DNA from: Oidiodendron maius Zn
Lineage: Eukaryota; Ascomycota; Leotiomycetes; Myxotrichaceae
Direction: 5' to 3'
Length of the DNA stretch: 64,000 nucleotides
Assembly: GCA_000827325.1 (NCBI GenBank)
Contig: KN832871.1
Span: 1,240,001-1,304,000, forward strand
The stretch's first letter is position 1, and each line of letters starts with the position of its first letter. Shown one piece after another: positions 11,515 through 23,885 of this stretch. The notes beneath the pieces are model-generated. The model worked only from the letters and a program-made list of their open reading frames with translations. It did no database searches and was not told the origin of the DNA. The position numbers and the translations under genes are program-made.

Positions 11515-12440
11515 TCAGAGATTCGCCCTAGTCTTCGGGCCCTTAGGTAACAATTTGATATCTTGCCATGGGAGTCCCAGAAACTCCCACATGAAATGGA
11601 ACCTAGGTGAATCAGTCAATAGTTCCGTCATTTTTGATATTCATAAACATACCTATCGCTTCCGAAAAAAGGTTCCTCCTTCCCCTCCGTATTTCTAACC
11701 CAGAACCATGGAGCCCCAAAGGCCCCCAGGTCTAGCGCCTTCTGTGTATTAGCCAACAGCTTATCTTTCCATTCCTTGGACTCTGCAGCCGCGACAATCT
11801 CATCCACCTCCTTGACGCTGAACAGGTTGAGGTTGGTGAGCTCTGTGTGTAGGACTTCCGAGATGGTGATGTTAGCCCACGGAGGCGTCCAGAGTAGTTT
11901 CATCAGCTCTTGCCAGGCCTGTTCAAAGACTGCCTGGGGGTATGTGGCTTTTATATAGCAGAGAGCTCGTTGTGGCTGGCATATATTAGCTAGACAATCA
12001 TGCAATTTTGAAGTCGAGGTGCAGTACTCGAAGTGTTAAGGGAGGGAAGAAGGGAGCAGGGTTGATGTTCTCTACTCCATGGTATTTCTTTGCTCGCTCG
12101 ATGTCGAATTGCCCATAGTTTGCTTTGGCGGGAAGGGTCCACGGCGGCTTGTTTCCGGAGCCTACGTTGATGCCCCCTAGAAAGACAGGAATAAAACTGT
12201 TGAGCATTAGAATTAAGGTCAATTACTCTCATGGATTGAGACTCACTCAACAGTAACATCGTGAGAGGCTAGGGCTTCGCGATTTTGAAGGATATATCTG
12301 GTAGCTATAACACTATAGAACGATGCTGCGGAGACATACTTCAGCTGGATCTCCAGAAAGGAAGTCCGGGTACGATATAGTTGGAAAATAGATTACTGAT
12401 ACTTACAGCAGTCCATGTAGCAGTCTATATGGCCCCCCAT
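11515..12440 (-). CDS. kappa-class glutathione S-transferase (DsbA-like fold)
   Basis: Five exons on the minus strand (12440-12407, 12325-12247, 12196-12028, 11975-11653, 11602-11515) give 230 residues, the usual GSTK length. The first exon is only 34 nt. Family landmarks: an N-terminal DCY strand leading to SSFYS, the loop GGINVGSGNKPPW, FFPP, and FGAPWF just before FFGSDRF. By family it conjugates glutathione to electrophiles or reduces peroxides, in mitochondria or peroxisomes. The active-site motif is normally SPYS; here Pro is replaced by Phe (residues 13-16). The protein ends RANL, a PTS1-like tripeptide resembling the KANL of catalase, so peroxisomal import is plausible. It is divergent from the dehydrogenase at 12830. 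Confidence 0.88.
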
Positions 12441-12829
12441 GATGGCGTTAAGGTTGCTCTGACGGAAGTTCAGGGTTCCTGTGATGTGACTGCAACAATC
12501 GCGGGAACAAGCCAATTGATCTCTCTCAAACAAGGGACGCTTGCCTGGGTAGATTTATTGTAAGCTCCACAATGAGGCTTTGTACTGCCTTACATTCTCA
12601 GAGAGTGCCGCTGAGCCTATGAGGGCAGCAAAGAGTAATTCGCTCTCGCGGCTATCTTGCATTGCTAAATCCATATTGGGTGGGGGTGGTACAACAACCG
12701 AGGTTTGATCACTAAACCATTCGAAACAGGTAACATCTTGACATCAGCTTCATAAGACGCTGCGCCGGCTCGAAATGGCCAATTCCACGGGTCGATACTG
12801 TTTCTCACACGGAGACCTTACATAGACCG
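12441..12829. promoter_or_regulatory. bidirectional promoter, GST/SDR pair
   Basis: The 389 bp between the two divergent ATGs contain two CCAAT boxes on the plus strand (12512-12516 and 12779-12783), candidate sites for the fungal HAP/CBC complex. Shared control of both genes is inference. Confidence 0.5.
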
Positions 12830-13941
12830 ATGGTTACCAATATGGCTCCAAGTCACAAGGTTGCTCTCATCGTAGGCGCCTCTAGAGGCATCGGCAGACA
12901 AGTTGCCATTGATCTGGCGAAGAATGGCTATACAGGTACGCATTATTTTTAGCTTTGAAGCAACGCACTAACAAGCATTATCTTGTACAGTGGTAGTGGC
13001 CGCAAAATCAACCAGCGATGCATATGCAACGAAGCCATTTCCGCCGGATCCCAACTCCCCTCAATCGACTGTCAGCACAGTTGCGCGAGAGATTCACGAG
13101 GCGGGAGGTCAGGCCACTGCACTCCCCGTGGATACGAGGGATTTCGAGAGTGTCAAGAAAATGGTCGAGGAGACCATCAGGGTTAGTTCCTCCCTCTTGA
13201 TAAATGGGAGTAGTTGCTCAGTATTAGCAGATCCATGGCCATGTCGATGTCCTTGTCTATAACTCCGGTGCCATATGGTGGGCTTCGGTGGAGAATACCC
13301 CGTTCAAGCGCTTCCAACTCATGCAGCGCGTTAATCCAGAGGGACTTTATGCAACAATTCAGGCTCTTCTCCCTCACTTTAGGAACAATGGCTGGAGAGC
13401 TCGAATCATTGTCGTCAGCCCTCCTATATACTCCCGATTCTTCCGTGGGAAGACAGCGTATGCTATGGGCAAGGTTGGAATGAGTGTCCTGACCAAGGGT
13501 ATGGCTATGGATTTTGAGAGGGAGAAGAAGCACGACATGGCGATAACGAGTATCTGGCCTGCAGTGGTATGTCTTACCGTCGGTCCTGATCAATGAGCAA
13601 TAGTAACTGACATGGGTTAGTCAATTGAGTCTGCAGCAACGGGCACGATAACGAGAACAGACCCCACGGCAGAGAGAGATCTGAGGAAACCGACCATCTA
13701 CTCTGACGCCATCCTAGCGATGCTGAATGCGCCTACGAAGGTGGTAAATGGACTGTTGGCACTAGATGAGGACTTCCTCCGTGAATACGCTGGCGTGACG
13801 GACTTCTCAAAGTATTCAGTCATGCCGGGATCATCGCCCAGGAGAATTATGCCTGCTAAGATGCCCGATCTGACCGTCGCGGAACAGGATGACGAGGGGA
13901 GGAGGACGGATAGCACAAAACTGAGAGCTACCAAACTATGA
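12830..13941 (+). CDS. short-chain dehydrogenase/reductase, HSDL2-like
   Basis: Four exons (12830-12935, 12991-13181, 13231-13566, 13621-13941) give 317 residues. The Rossmann dinucleotide motif is GASRGIG (residues 16-22), the structural NAG motif appears as YNSGA, and the catalytic Tyr/Lys pair is Y176-xxx-K180 in AYAMGK. The cofactor and chemistry are those of a classical NAD(P)H-dependent SDR; the substrate is unknown. The order of elements and a long segment before the second strand recall HSDL2-type proteins, which are peroxisomal. The C-terminus reads RATKL, a PTS1-like end. A second in-frame ATG at 12842 (MAPSHK) is an alternative start. The basic, Ser/Arg-rich last 40 residues are outside the SDR fold. 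Confidence 0.85.
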
Positions 13942-15142
13942 CATGTGCATGGGGAATAGATAGATGTTCCCAACGGCAACTATATAATCTTAGGGAGTGT
14001 GACACTGTCTCATGTCTGTAATGCATCTATAGTTCGACGAAGGTTTCATGAACTTGCATTTATCGAAGTGAAGTCAATAATTGAGAAGTCGTAATCCCAT
14101 CCTTCAATCAATTCATTCCAACCTAAGTAAGTTGTTCAGAAACTCTCCCATATTTGGCAAAGTGATGATGAGTCCAAGGAAATATTCCGGGAGCACAGAG
14201 CACCTCCATACCTTGCGAGTCAATTTAACAACACTCAAAACTTCTTCCTTTCGATATCATACTCTAAACATACAAGACAGGGATCACTTTAAGGATGGAA
14301 TGACCCTAATTTCATTTCTGGAATTCCTACCTACTCAGTACCTCATCGCATACCTGCATGACCTTGCGTACGAAGATCGTGGGGATGTTGAATCACGAGA
14401 CTTGCTGCTTTTTATATCACGTGATTTTTATTACCTCCATCGCCCCGCACCCGGGGACCCAGGCCTTAACAGCAATAAGCTTTTAAGCCGCATCCAGTGC
14501 TCATCAATCGCGACTATAAATCTGCCTGTCAGGAAAGCATGCTGCTCGTCTTCTCCTCCTTTCCCCCAATCTGGCCGATTTGGGCCAACTTCGAACTCGG
14601 GCCAGAGGGGCCGCCAATCCCCAGCAGGGCCAGGCGAGTAAGTGCAACTCAATTCTCGTCGAAATTAGACCCCCTAGAAGTCTTAGAGGGGTGTTCTGAT
14701 GCGCTCTATCTTGTCTCTACGGATTGTGGTATTCTGGTGTGCGCGAGTGCGCTTGCTTTCCCTCTTGCTTTTTGGTGGCGGATCGCTAGTGTGTTTGGGT
14801 CGCGTAAGCGAGCCGGGGTCATTTTGAACATCTTGACTGTTCGAGTCGCTTTGTTCACGCCCAGTAACCATCCAACATCTCTCGTTTGGCATCTCATCGA
14901 TCCCTCTGCTCATTAGTTGTGGGAGTATTAATTGCTTCTCCATTGATCTTCGCGCCCTCCCTGTTTGCAGACCATCGTTCCCCCTCGATCGCGCCCGGCA
15001 AACCGAAGCCCCCTGCACGCACCGACGCTCACGCGAAATGCCAAAGACTTGAGCGTGGAGGCCACAGATAACCACTCTATATCCATCCGAACGATAATAT
15101 TTGGGGGAAAGTGACGTGTACCCAGTAATTCGCAAGCTCGCC
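13942..15142 (+). other. intergenic region upstream of the AAA ATPase gene
   Basis: 1.2 kb without a credible gene. One 186-codon frame (14081-14641) begins at a TTG and has no fungal gene features. A TCACGTGA palindrome is at 14417-14424. The last ~250 bases probably carry the promoter and leader. Confidence 0.4.
14417..14424. promoter_or_regulatory. TCACGTGA palindrome upstream of the Yta7-type gene
   Basis: A perfect E-box octamer within a longer AT-flanked palindrome (ATCACGTGAT), about 720 bp before the ATG. It is identical to the octamer upstream of swc5. Confidence 0.35.
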
Positions 15143-18100
15143 ATGCCAAGCACAAAGCGGAAGCTAGACAACTTCGATCCCAACAAGTCCGATTCCAACG
15201 ATACGGATTTCGACCCGTCGGAAGAAAGGCCCCGGAAGTCTGCGAAGAAATCACGATCAGGAGGGAAAAGAACCTCTGGATCGGCGCGAAAACGTACCAG
15301 ATATAGAGGATCCGACGTGTCGGATGATGAGGAGGAAGATAGCCTGTTAGAAGACTCATTTTCCGAAGAAGAGGAAGAGGAATTTGAGATGAACGAGAAG
15401 ACGGGAAGAGCGGTGCGCAAAGCCACCAAGAAGGAGGTCAATTACGAGGAGAGTAGTGGTAGTGACATCGCGGACATTGTTCCGGACGAAGAGAGCGAGG
15501 AAGAAGTCACACCGAAACGACCAACGAAACGATCTCGAGTAGCCGCGCAATCTGAGGATGCCGAGTCGGATGGGGGGAGGGCAAAACTATCCAAAATCGT
15601 GACCCTGAAAGCCAACCCACGACCGACTCGCTCAACCAGGGCCGGCAGCGCAGCTCAGACGCGTGCAAGTGCAGAACCACTCTCTTCCGGACTCCCAACG
15701 CGTAGATCAACACGCGCGCACACAGAAGATGGGGACGAGCCAGTCGAACTGTCAACTTCAGGGCGTCACGCGATTCGAGCCTCCCGAAGTCCAGAGCCCA
15801 TTGGACGTGCAAGGGCAAGGCGAGGGTCAAAGGGGATCAAGAAGCCAGCCTCTACGATCAAGGAAGAAGTGCACGAGACCAGCTCATATGAGCAAGGCGA
15901 AGAAAATGCCCCAGAAGTTGTTGGCACGGATGAGCAAGAAGAGCCTAATGTCGAAACTGCTGAAGTCGCAGAGGAAGATGAAGATGCTGACGATGCCCAG
16001 GCACAGACAGCAGTGGGACTTGATGAGGATGACTCTGACGATATGCCCGTGACTCGTACTGGTCGAAATAGGGGCTCTCGCGCGGAGATACCAGTTACAT
16101 CAGACATAGTAGAGGAAGGTGCAGAACCTGAGGAGACTACGAGGGGATCCCGTCGCTTGACTCGAAGCTCCAAGTCAAAACAACGGAAGAGTGGAGCGGA
16201 AGCTAGTAGTGATTTTGAGCCGCCAGAGGAAGGATCCGACGATGAAATGTCAGGTTCCGATGAAGGGGCTAAAAAGAGTGGTGCCGAAGGTAACGACGAA
16301 GAATATGAGTCTAGTCCTGTAAGAAGAGGGAGGCGTGGAGGGAATGCCAAGTCAAAGAGTACTTCCAGAAGACGGGGAAGCAATGCCTCGGACGATATTG
16401 AACTTGACCAAGATGAGTTGGCAGAAGAGCTCCAGGATCTAAAGTCAGGGTCTCGAAGACGCCGTCGTCAGGACCCTGATATTCTGTACGAGACGAAAGC
16501 TCGCCGTGAGCGAAAGCCCGTCGATTACAGCATCAAGCCAATGGACCAAATCTATGCCGCCGACGAGGATGTGGAAGAGGCAGCGCCAACCCCTAGTCGG
16601 AGGGCTAGAGGAGGTCGCGGTGGTGCCAGCCAACCTTGGGAACGTAACCTATATACAACATTCGGTCCATTTGGTGGCGGCGGTGGACCAGCTCCTGTCA
16701 TCGGTGGGCCTTGGGGCACTGGAGCTACTGGCGGTGTGGATTCCGATAGCAGTGACGACGAGACAATGCATCGTCCAGGGAACGTAGGTGGGAATGTCGG
16801 AATGACTCCCACAGCTGCATTCCCAGCAGGACTGCTCCCAGGTCTCGGCCAGACGAATAATATGGACCCAACCACAGCAATCTCTGGAACTCCCGCCAAT
16901 CTCGGAAAGGTTAAGAGCCAAAAAGCTCTCGCCGATGCAGACCCGTTGGGTGTAGATCAAAACGTCGATTTCTCCAAAATTGGCGGGCTGCAAGGTCACA
17001 TTGAGCAGTTGAAGGAAATGGTCCAGATGCCACTTCTATATCCTGAACTATTCTTGAAGTTTCACGTCACTCCCCCTCGAGGAGTTCTATTTCATGGACC
17101 TCCTGGCACCGGTAAGACCCTCCTTGCCAGGGCCCTGGCGGCAACTGTTGGAACTGGAGGGCGGAAAATCACGTTCTACATGCGTAAGGGTGCAGATGCG
17201 CTGAGCAAATGGGTTGGTGAAGCGGAAAGACAACTTCGACTGCTCTTCGAGGAAGCAAGAAAGACCCAGCCGAGTATTATTTTCTTTGATGAAATCGATG
17301 GTCTTGCGCCTGTCCGTTCGAGCAAACAAGAACAGATCCATGCTTCCATCGTCTCAACACTGCTTGCACTGATGGATGGCATGGACGGCCGAGGACAGGT
17401 CATTGTTATCGGTGCCACGAACAGGCCAGATAATATTGATCCCGCTCTACGACGCCCGGGTCGTTTTGACAGAGAATTTTACTTTCCCCTTCCGGATCTC
17501 GAGGGCCGCAAGTCTGTTCTCAATATCCATACTAGGGACTGGGGAATCGACGATGACTTCAAAACCCAGCTTGCCCATGTTACCAAGGGCTATGCCGGTG
17601 CGGACCTACGAGCTCTCTGTACCGAGGCTGCGCTTAATGCCATGCAAAGGACCTACCCTCAAATATATTCTTCAAATGACAAGCTGAAAGTTGACCCTGA
17701 TAAAATTAAGGTCACTGCCAAGGACTTCATGTTGTCTGTAAAGAAAATGATTCCTTCGTCTGAGCGATCGACTTCTTCAGGGGCTGCACCACTGCCTAAA
17801 CTCATTGAACCACTTCTTCATGACCAGCTCAAGGAGATAGAGAATATCGTGGACGGTTTGATACCTATCAAGAAGAAGATGACAGCTTTGCAAGAGGCCC
17901 TGTATGAACAATACGATGATGACGACCATGGATTCGGACGGGAAACAATGCAGCAGGAATTCGAGAAATCACGAGTCTTCCGCCCGCGATTGCTCATCGG
18001 GGGTGAACATGGTATGGGCCAGGCCTATCTTGGTGGAGGTCTCTTGAATCATTTCGAAGGTCTTCATGTTCAAAGTTTTGACCTCCCTACAATTTACAAC

Positions 18101-20254
18101 GATTCGGCAAGGGTAACTATGTCCTCGTCCTTTCTGTCCTGCCTTCACTAACTTATCTAGTCTGCCGAAACGGCAATCGTACAACTGTTTGCTGAAGTTA
18201 AGCGCCACAAACCAAGCGTTATTTACTTGCCAGGTGTCGATACATGGTATTCTACTCTGAGTGAAGCTGTGATTACGACGTTTCTTGGGATGCTTCGGTC
18301 TATTCCTCCAACTGATCCCGTGCTGGTCCTGGGCATCACCGATTGTCCGCCAGAGAAAGTCAATCCAGAGCTGATCCGAGATCTCTTCAGCTTTTCCAAG
18401 AAGAATACTTATGTCATCCGCCGTCCTTCTCGCGTGAGCAACATGCTATCCCTTTGTAATGTGGCTGACACTGACTTGCGCTAGAATGCTCGGGAGAAAT
18501 TTTTCTCTAATATCATTACTTATGTGAGGACATCACCCAAAGACTTCCCGGAGCCACTGGACCGGAAGTTGAGGAAGCTGGAAAAACTTGAGATTGCTCC
18601 CCCTCCACCCCCGAGGCCACCAACCAAAGAGGAGATTAAAGCACAGAAAAAGCGAGATCACCAGCTGCTGAATCTGCTGAAAGTCCAGATCCAACCGATT
18701 ATGGACCAAATCAATAGGAAGTATAGGAAATTTCGGACGCCTGTGATACCACAGAGCCAGATCCAGTACCTGTATGACGAACTGGATCCAGACTTCGTGC
18801 GGCCCGACATACCACAGTTCCGACCATTTGAAATTGATACGGACAAAGATGGGGTGAAAGGGTTACGTGAGACTTCGAGCGGCAAGTTTTTCTACAACCT
18901 CGAGACGACAACAATCGAGGAGCGCCTATCAAATGGATTCTATGCTCGCCCTAAGGATTTCCTTGCGGATATTAGGTCGTTGGCAAAAGACGCAAAGCAT
19001 ATTGGAGACAAGGATCGAACCCTCAGGGCAAATGAGCTCCTTGCCAATGTAGAAGTCGATATGGCGATGATAGAGGCTCAGCCTGCTTTCGCAGACTGCG
19101 AGAATGTATATACACGACAGCTACAGCGAACAAAAGAAAGGGAGGAGAAAATCAAGCAGAGGGCTGGAGCCGGCCTTGGATTTGATTCCATTGTTCGGTC
19201 AGATGTCCAAGCCAGCGGTTTGAACTCTGATCTGCAGTCGTCCGGGCCTTTGACGCTTGGTGAAACCATCCCAGGCGGACATCCGATCTCGCTGGCTAAC
19301 CCCCCGAACTCCAGCAGCCTGTCGAATGGCGTATCGGGTGAGGCAGGGCACTCAAAATCCCACAATGGCACCTCTGTGCCCTCCCGCGAAGATGGAGATG
19401 ATGTTCACATGACCGGGACCGACGATAGGGTGCCGGTTCAACCACCCAACCAGCAGTGGCCTACCATGCCTACGGGAGCATCGAATCCTTCTAACCACGC
19501 GACGGGAGGCAATACGCAAATCTCTCAGAGGTCGGCCTTCCAGGAGATATCTCACGGAACTTCCCCCTCGGCGTTGATCAACGACGCATCCACGACGACG
19601 TCTGGAAAGAAGTCGTCGGAGCAATGGAGCACACAGGCCACGAACGGGATCAGTGGGCAGTCGACGAGTCCCGTCGACAGATCGGGGCACGATTCGCAGC
19701 TCCCAGATACCCAACGCAATCCCGACAGCCAGCAGGGGAATACCCAAGGTGACACGAGCAGCGACGAGCCGTGGCCGCACTCGCAGGCCCACGGGCTTGC
19801 TCGTGGCAACGTCACACAGGCCTACCCATCCCAGACGCCTAGTTCAGGGGCTTCGAACTCCCAGTCGGCCCCGGCAGTGCCACGCTTTGACCCGCCAGCG
19901 ACGACGCGACCGCTGGGCCTGACAATCAAGAAGCCGACGGCGATGGCGAACATCCTCAACGACTCGCCCGTGGAGCCAGCGTCGCAAGAGTCTTCGGAGA
20001 AAGAGCTCATTATCGACGAGTTCTTCATGCAGGACCTGCTGCGGCGGCTGACGGAGGGGTCGAGTGGGTGCTCGATCGAGCAACTGGAGCAGATCAACCG
20101 CGAGCTGATGGCGACACTGTGGGAGCGGCGCGGCGAGTGGAACCGCAATCGCGTCGCGGCAAAGCTGGTCGAGGTGTTCAACTCTACGATCACGGACATC
20201 GAGGACATGCAGAAGGTGCTCCAGGCGAGCCAGTTGTCACAGCAGCCGTCGTGA
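15143..20254 (+). CDS. yta7: AAA-ATPase/bromodomain chromatin factor (Yta7/Abo1/ATAD2 type)
   Basis: Three exons (15143-18112, 18161-18433, 18485-20254) encode 1670 residues. Residues 1-480 are an acidic and basic disordered region (SDDEEED, EEEEEEFE, many KR clusters), typical of these chromatin boundary and histone chaperone ATPases. AAA1 is intact: Walker A GPPGTGKT (~652), Walker B FFDEIDG (~715), sensor ATNRPD and arginine-finger region RRPGRFDRE. AAA2 (~950) has GGEHGMG in place of a Walker A, so it should not hydrolyse ATP; this is normal for the family. A bromodomain-like helical region follows (~1115-1270, with ARPKDFLADIRSL), then a Ser/Gln/Pro-rich linker and a C-terminal helical domain. 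By family it evicts or deposits H3-H4 and limits nucleosome density. Confidence 0.92.
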
Positions 20255-21095
20255 AGGGAGCGGCTAGGGGGGGAGGGAAAGTGGATAAGAAGGTGGGTGC
20301 GGCGTACCGGTCTAGCATTTGGCATCTAGTCTGTGATTTTGTAGTAACCCGGTACTTTGGTGATTGCCCATATTTTGGGCATTTGGAATTCGAGATGTGT
20401 ACTTTACAGTGGGGGTAGGAATAAAGCTTGATTGTATAACATGAAAACGCCCTTAACTTTGACCTTAGCTGTTGTTGAAGTTGAGACTCGATGTTTTTAT
20501 TTACCATTTCTCCTTTGGATTGCGCTGGAAATAACTACAATATAACAATGTGATCTGAAGTGGCAGGAAACCTATACTCCTCGAAGCGTATCTTACCTGC
20601 CTGACAGAGGGGTGTTAGATATGTACCGTATTTAAGTTATCTATCTCCTTTTTTTTAATGGAGGGGGGGGGTAATTACCTCACAACACTCCAACTGCATT
20701 ATCGGCAAAGACGAATAAACACAAGCAGAGGCTCATTAATCATCCTGCCCACCCCCCCTTTTAACATATACATATATAGGACCTTTTATTTTATTCTCGA
20801 CATATAATTTAAGTTGTCCGGCGAACAAAAGATGACGAAAGGGTATCTCTCCTCGTGTCACAATGCCCATGTGCCCCCCGTGCGCCGTTTTGTTTCGTTT
20901 TCGTTTTCTTTTCGTTTCAGGAGGGGGGTCGGAGAATCCTGGTACGACCATGCATGCATGCCGCTGGGGTCGGAAAGGGGAAATCACACTGCGTGGGGAG
21001 GGCAGGTATAAACGGAAGGCCGAGATGGAATTGAGAGGGGGTAGGGAAGCTGGGTGGCAAAGAATTATACGTTTCGATGATTTCGCCGGTTCTGA

Positions 21096-21123
21096 GTGTG
21101 CACCGGTGTGCACCGGTGTGCAC
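21096..21123. repeat. 10-bp tandem repeat of CACCGGTGTG
   Basis: About 2.8 head-to-tail copies of CACCGGTGTG. Each unit contains the palindrome ACCGGT and the junctions create GTGCAC palindromes. It lies in the non-coding region between the AAA ATPase and Med15 genes. Confidence 0.9.
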
Positions 21124-21244
21124 GAGAGGGGGTTTTCCGGGTGGTGGTGAGATGAGGAGAGGAAGTTGGGCGAGTGGTGAGGAGTTCTCCTAGGTGGACT
21201 AAGGACCCCCATGGGTTTTCTTTCTCTTCTTGCTCTGTGTTACC

Positions 21245-21291
21245 ATTCATTTCATTTCATTTCAGGTTATTTCAGGTTATTTCACTTCATT
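21245..21291. repeat. ATTTC-type pentamer repeat
   Basis: An imperfect tandem array built from CATTT and the decamer CAGGTTATTT: three TTCATT-type units, two GGTTATTTCA units, then a degraded end. Simple-sequence DNA in non-coding territory. Confidence 0.8.
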
Positions 21292-23267
21292 TTGTGGGAA
21301 GATGCGCCTCTACGCGATTTTCTACGCCACATCGGAGGCCGTGACAGCGACGGCGACCGCACAAGATAACCCGAGCTAGTTCGAGAGGTCGTATCGGATC
21401 GTGCGATGGTATGGTACAGTAAGGTATTACTCACCGCCACACCTCGAGATGAGGGGTTGACACTGGCATCGATGCTGGCGTTCGTGTCTACTTTCCTCCT
21501 ATAATGCGTTGGTCTATACTTTTTGTTCTGGAGGGTGGCAAGGGACCACACAAGACCCAGAAAGTAGGCGACCCGGCACTCCAGCCCTGCTCTGCTCTAC
21601 TGGGTCGTCAGCAGATCGACAGGCATTTGGGCCCGTGTTCAACGGTGTTGGAAACTGGGCGACCGCCCACACCAGATCCGCCTTGCCGCGTAGTAGGGCG
21701 TGTGGTCCCTCCTGCTCGTTCGACGACTTTGCCGTCGCGATGGGAAGTGCCCACTCGCGATCTCAGCGAGGGTAAGTGAAGGCGCCAGCGGAGACATGGG
21801 CAGTCAATTCGGATCGGGAGGAGGAGAAAGACGATTCGGCCCGTGTCTGGATGTGCGGCGGGTAGGTCTGCGAGCCCGTGCTGGCAGAGAGGTTCCTGAG
21901 GCCGTAGTCCCGCACACGAGGAACCCATGGACGGCGCGCCTTGCTTTTCGACGGCCAGGCTGGGGGCTGGTCGTTGATCGGCGGCAGTGCCAGGGTGGAG
22001 CCGGCGGAGGAGTAGATGGAGGACGGGGGCGCCATCCCTTGAGCGGTGGTACGGTACTGTACTAGAGCAGTCTGCCTGCCAGGAACGCCCTTGCGTGGGT
22101 TGTGGGTGTGTCAACGTACTCCTTCGAGCGGTTATGGGAGGCCGCCACTACAGAAATGAGGAAGGGGACGGAGCTGCGACAACGTGGAATAATCTCTCTT
22201 CCTGAGGACGGAGGGCCGGCCGCGCGAGAGAGATGGTTCCTGGGTACTTCTGCGCAGATTGGCTGTGCGTCCTGTCCCCCAGGCAGCCCCCTGATCTGCT
22301 GCGTGCCAGAGAGCCGTCCGTCCTGTACCCTTTTCTGGCGCTTGTCTCACCGCAGCGAAGGGGGCGGAAGGCGCTCTCCGGAATTGGGCGAGAAATTGGG
22401 AGGAGGCGGCCTCTTCTTGGACGACGGCGAGAGATGTCGCTGATGCTGCACGCCCGCCACGTATACCACGGCGCACCCGGACGACCCTCGTGTCTGGTAC
22501 TGAATGTTCCTCGATGGAAAATGGGGATCTGTGATGGCGTCAAGGCTCTGCGTCTCTACCTGCTCCCGCCCAACCCTCCACCCATCGTCGCCCCTCCGCA
22601 TTCCCCTCGTCTCTTCTTCTCGCATCAGCATCGTGCCTGGGGCCCGGACTGGCTCCAGCGTGACCATGACCAGCGCCCTCGTCATCACTCACTGGCGCTC
22701 CAGGAGAAGCGGCGTCGGGCCTGAGGAAATAGGCGACGAAGGGCAGGACGTGGATCATGGCAGGTGTATGGCCGTGGCTTCTGACCCAGCTGAGCTCGTC
22801 CTGCTCTAAGGCTGCTGCCAAGCTCTCGCAGGGCGGACCACCCATCCTCTCTCGCTAGGTCCTTCTCTACTCAATCTGTCCTCTGTCCTTCTTCCCTCGC
22901 TCTGCCCACTCCCCCTTCGTTTTCTCTCGCCAACGTCGACCGGCGGCGCAAAGGTTGGCGCCCACGACCTCTTCTCTGCGAGTGCCTGCTTTTTGTGTGG
23001 ACATGGGCGAGGGCCGACCTGCTCTCGGCAGTGGTCGGCGAGGGGGCGGCCTGAACGGTGTCACCGCATCGGACGAGCACGACGGCACGCCTTGGACGGC
23101 GAAGAGGGCAAGACATGCCTGGGGGGAAGGGGGGGGGGGGTTCTTGTGTGTTCGCTCTGGGTGGTGGTGGTTGTCTCTCCCGTTGCCGTGTATCTCTTCG
23201 CTCGGGAGGGTTAACTGGGATATATCCTACATCACACACTCTCTCCCCCTTCCCTCTCTCTACTGGT

Positions 23268-23345
23268 ATATGTATATGTTTATTTGGGTGGGAGATACAT
23301 ATACATACATATACATACTTCGTACATACATATATATATATCTCT
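23268..23345. repeat. TA/ATAC simple-sequence block
   Basis: Alternating TATATG, ATACATAC and (TA)n units; the only strongly AT-rich patch in this part of the window. Confidence 0.8.
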
Positions 23346-23785
23346 CTTCTGCTGTATGGCGTCGGATCGTCTTATTCGCCCCTCCTCTCCGCCTCGACCA
23401 CAAACTGTCTGGGATATTGATCGGCGTGTGTCAGGTACGGTACCCAAACCCATTGCCATTGCCCATCGCCCATCGCCATCACCCAGGCCCAAGGACCGCC
23501 TGCGCCCTCATTGGTACTAGCGCCACTCCTGAACCTGCCGTGATGTTCATTGGGTGCATTCTCGCTTCCATCACTGCCTTCGTCCTAGTTAGGACTAGCG
23601 CGCCTATCTGGGATCTTCGCCCTGGTAACCGCCTGCGCTTCCCGCTGCCCTACCGCAGTGTGGGAGATGGTAAATGGCATAGTGCAGTCAGTGCTGGTGG
23701 AGTACGTGGTAGTTTGTACCAGTGTTGCTGTTCCTCCTCCCGCCCGCCGTCTGGCTGTGTGTGCTGGCCCTGGCTTCTCCTCCTC

Positions 23786-23816
23786 GACCCTCGACTCTCG
23801 ACTCTCGACTCTCGAA
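23786..23816. repeat. CGACTCT heptamer repeat
   Basis: Four near-perfect copies of the 7-mer CGACTCT/CGACCCT in a row, ending at an EcoRI-like GAATTC. Confidence 0.85.
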
Positions 23817-23856
23817 TTCTGCTGCTCTTCCTTCCACCATCTCACCCTCTCACCAC

Positions 23857-23885
23857 CCTCTCTCTCTCTCTCTCACACACACACT
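23857..23885. repeat. (CT)n(CA)n microsatellite
   Basis: A compound dinucleotide repeat, CT then CA, inside the pyrimidine-rich leader region of the Med15 gene. Confidence 0.9.

Noticed and set aside
14081-14641. 186-codon frame before the AAA ATPase gene
   Set aside because: It begins at TTG, has no fungal-type codon pattern or motif, and partly overlaps antisense frames.
14683-15441. 252-codon minus-strand frame overlapping the start of the AAA ATPase gene
   Set aside because: It is antisense to a well-supported acidic N-terminus; the Ser/Leu-rich product is the usual complement of Asp/Glu codons.
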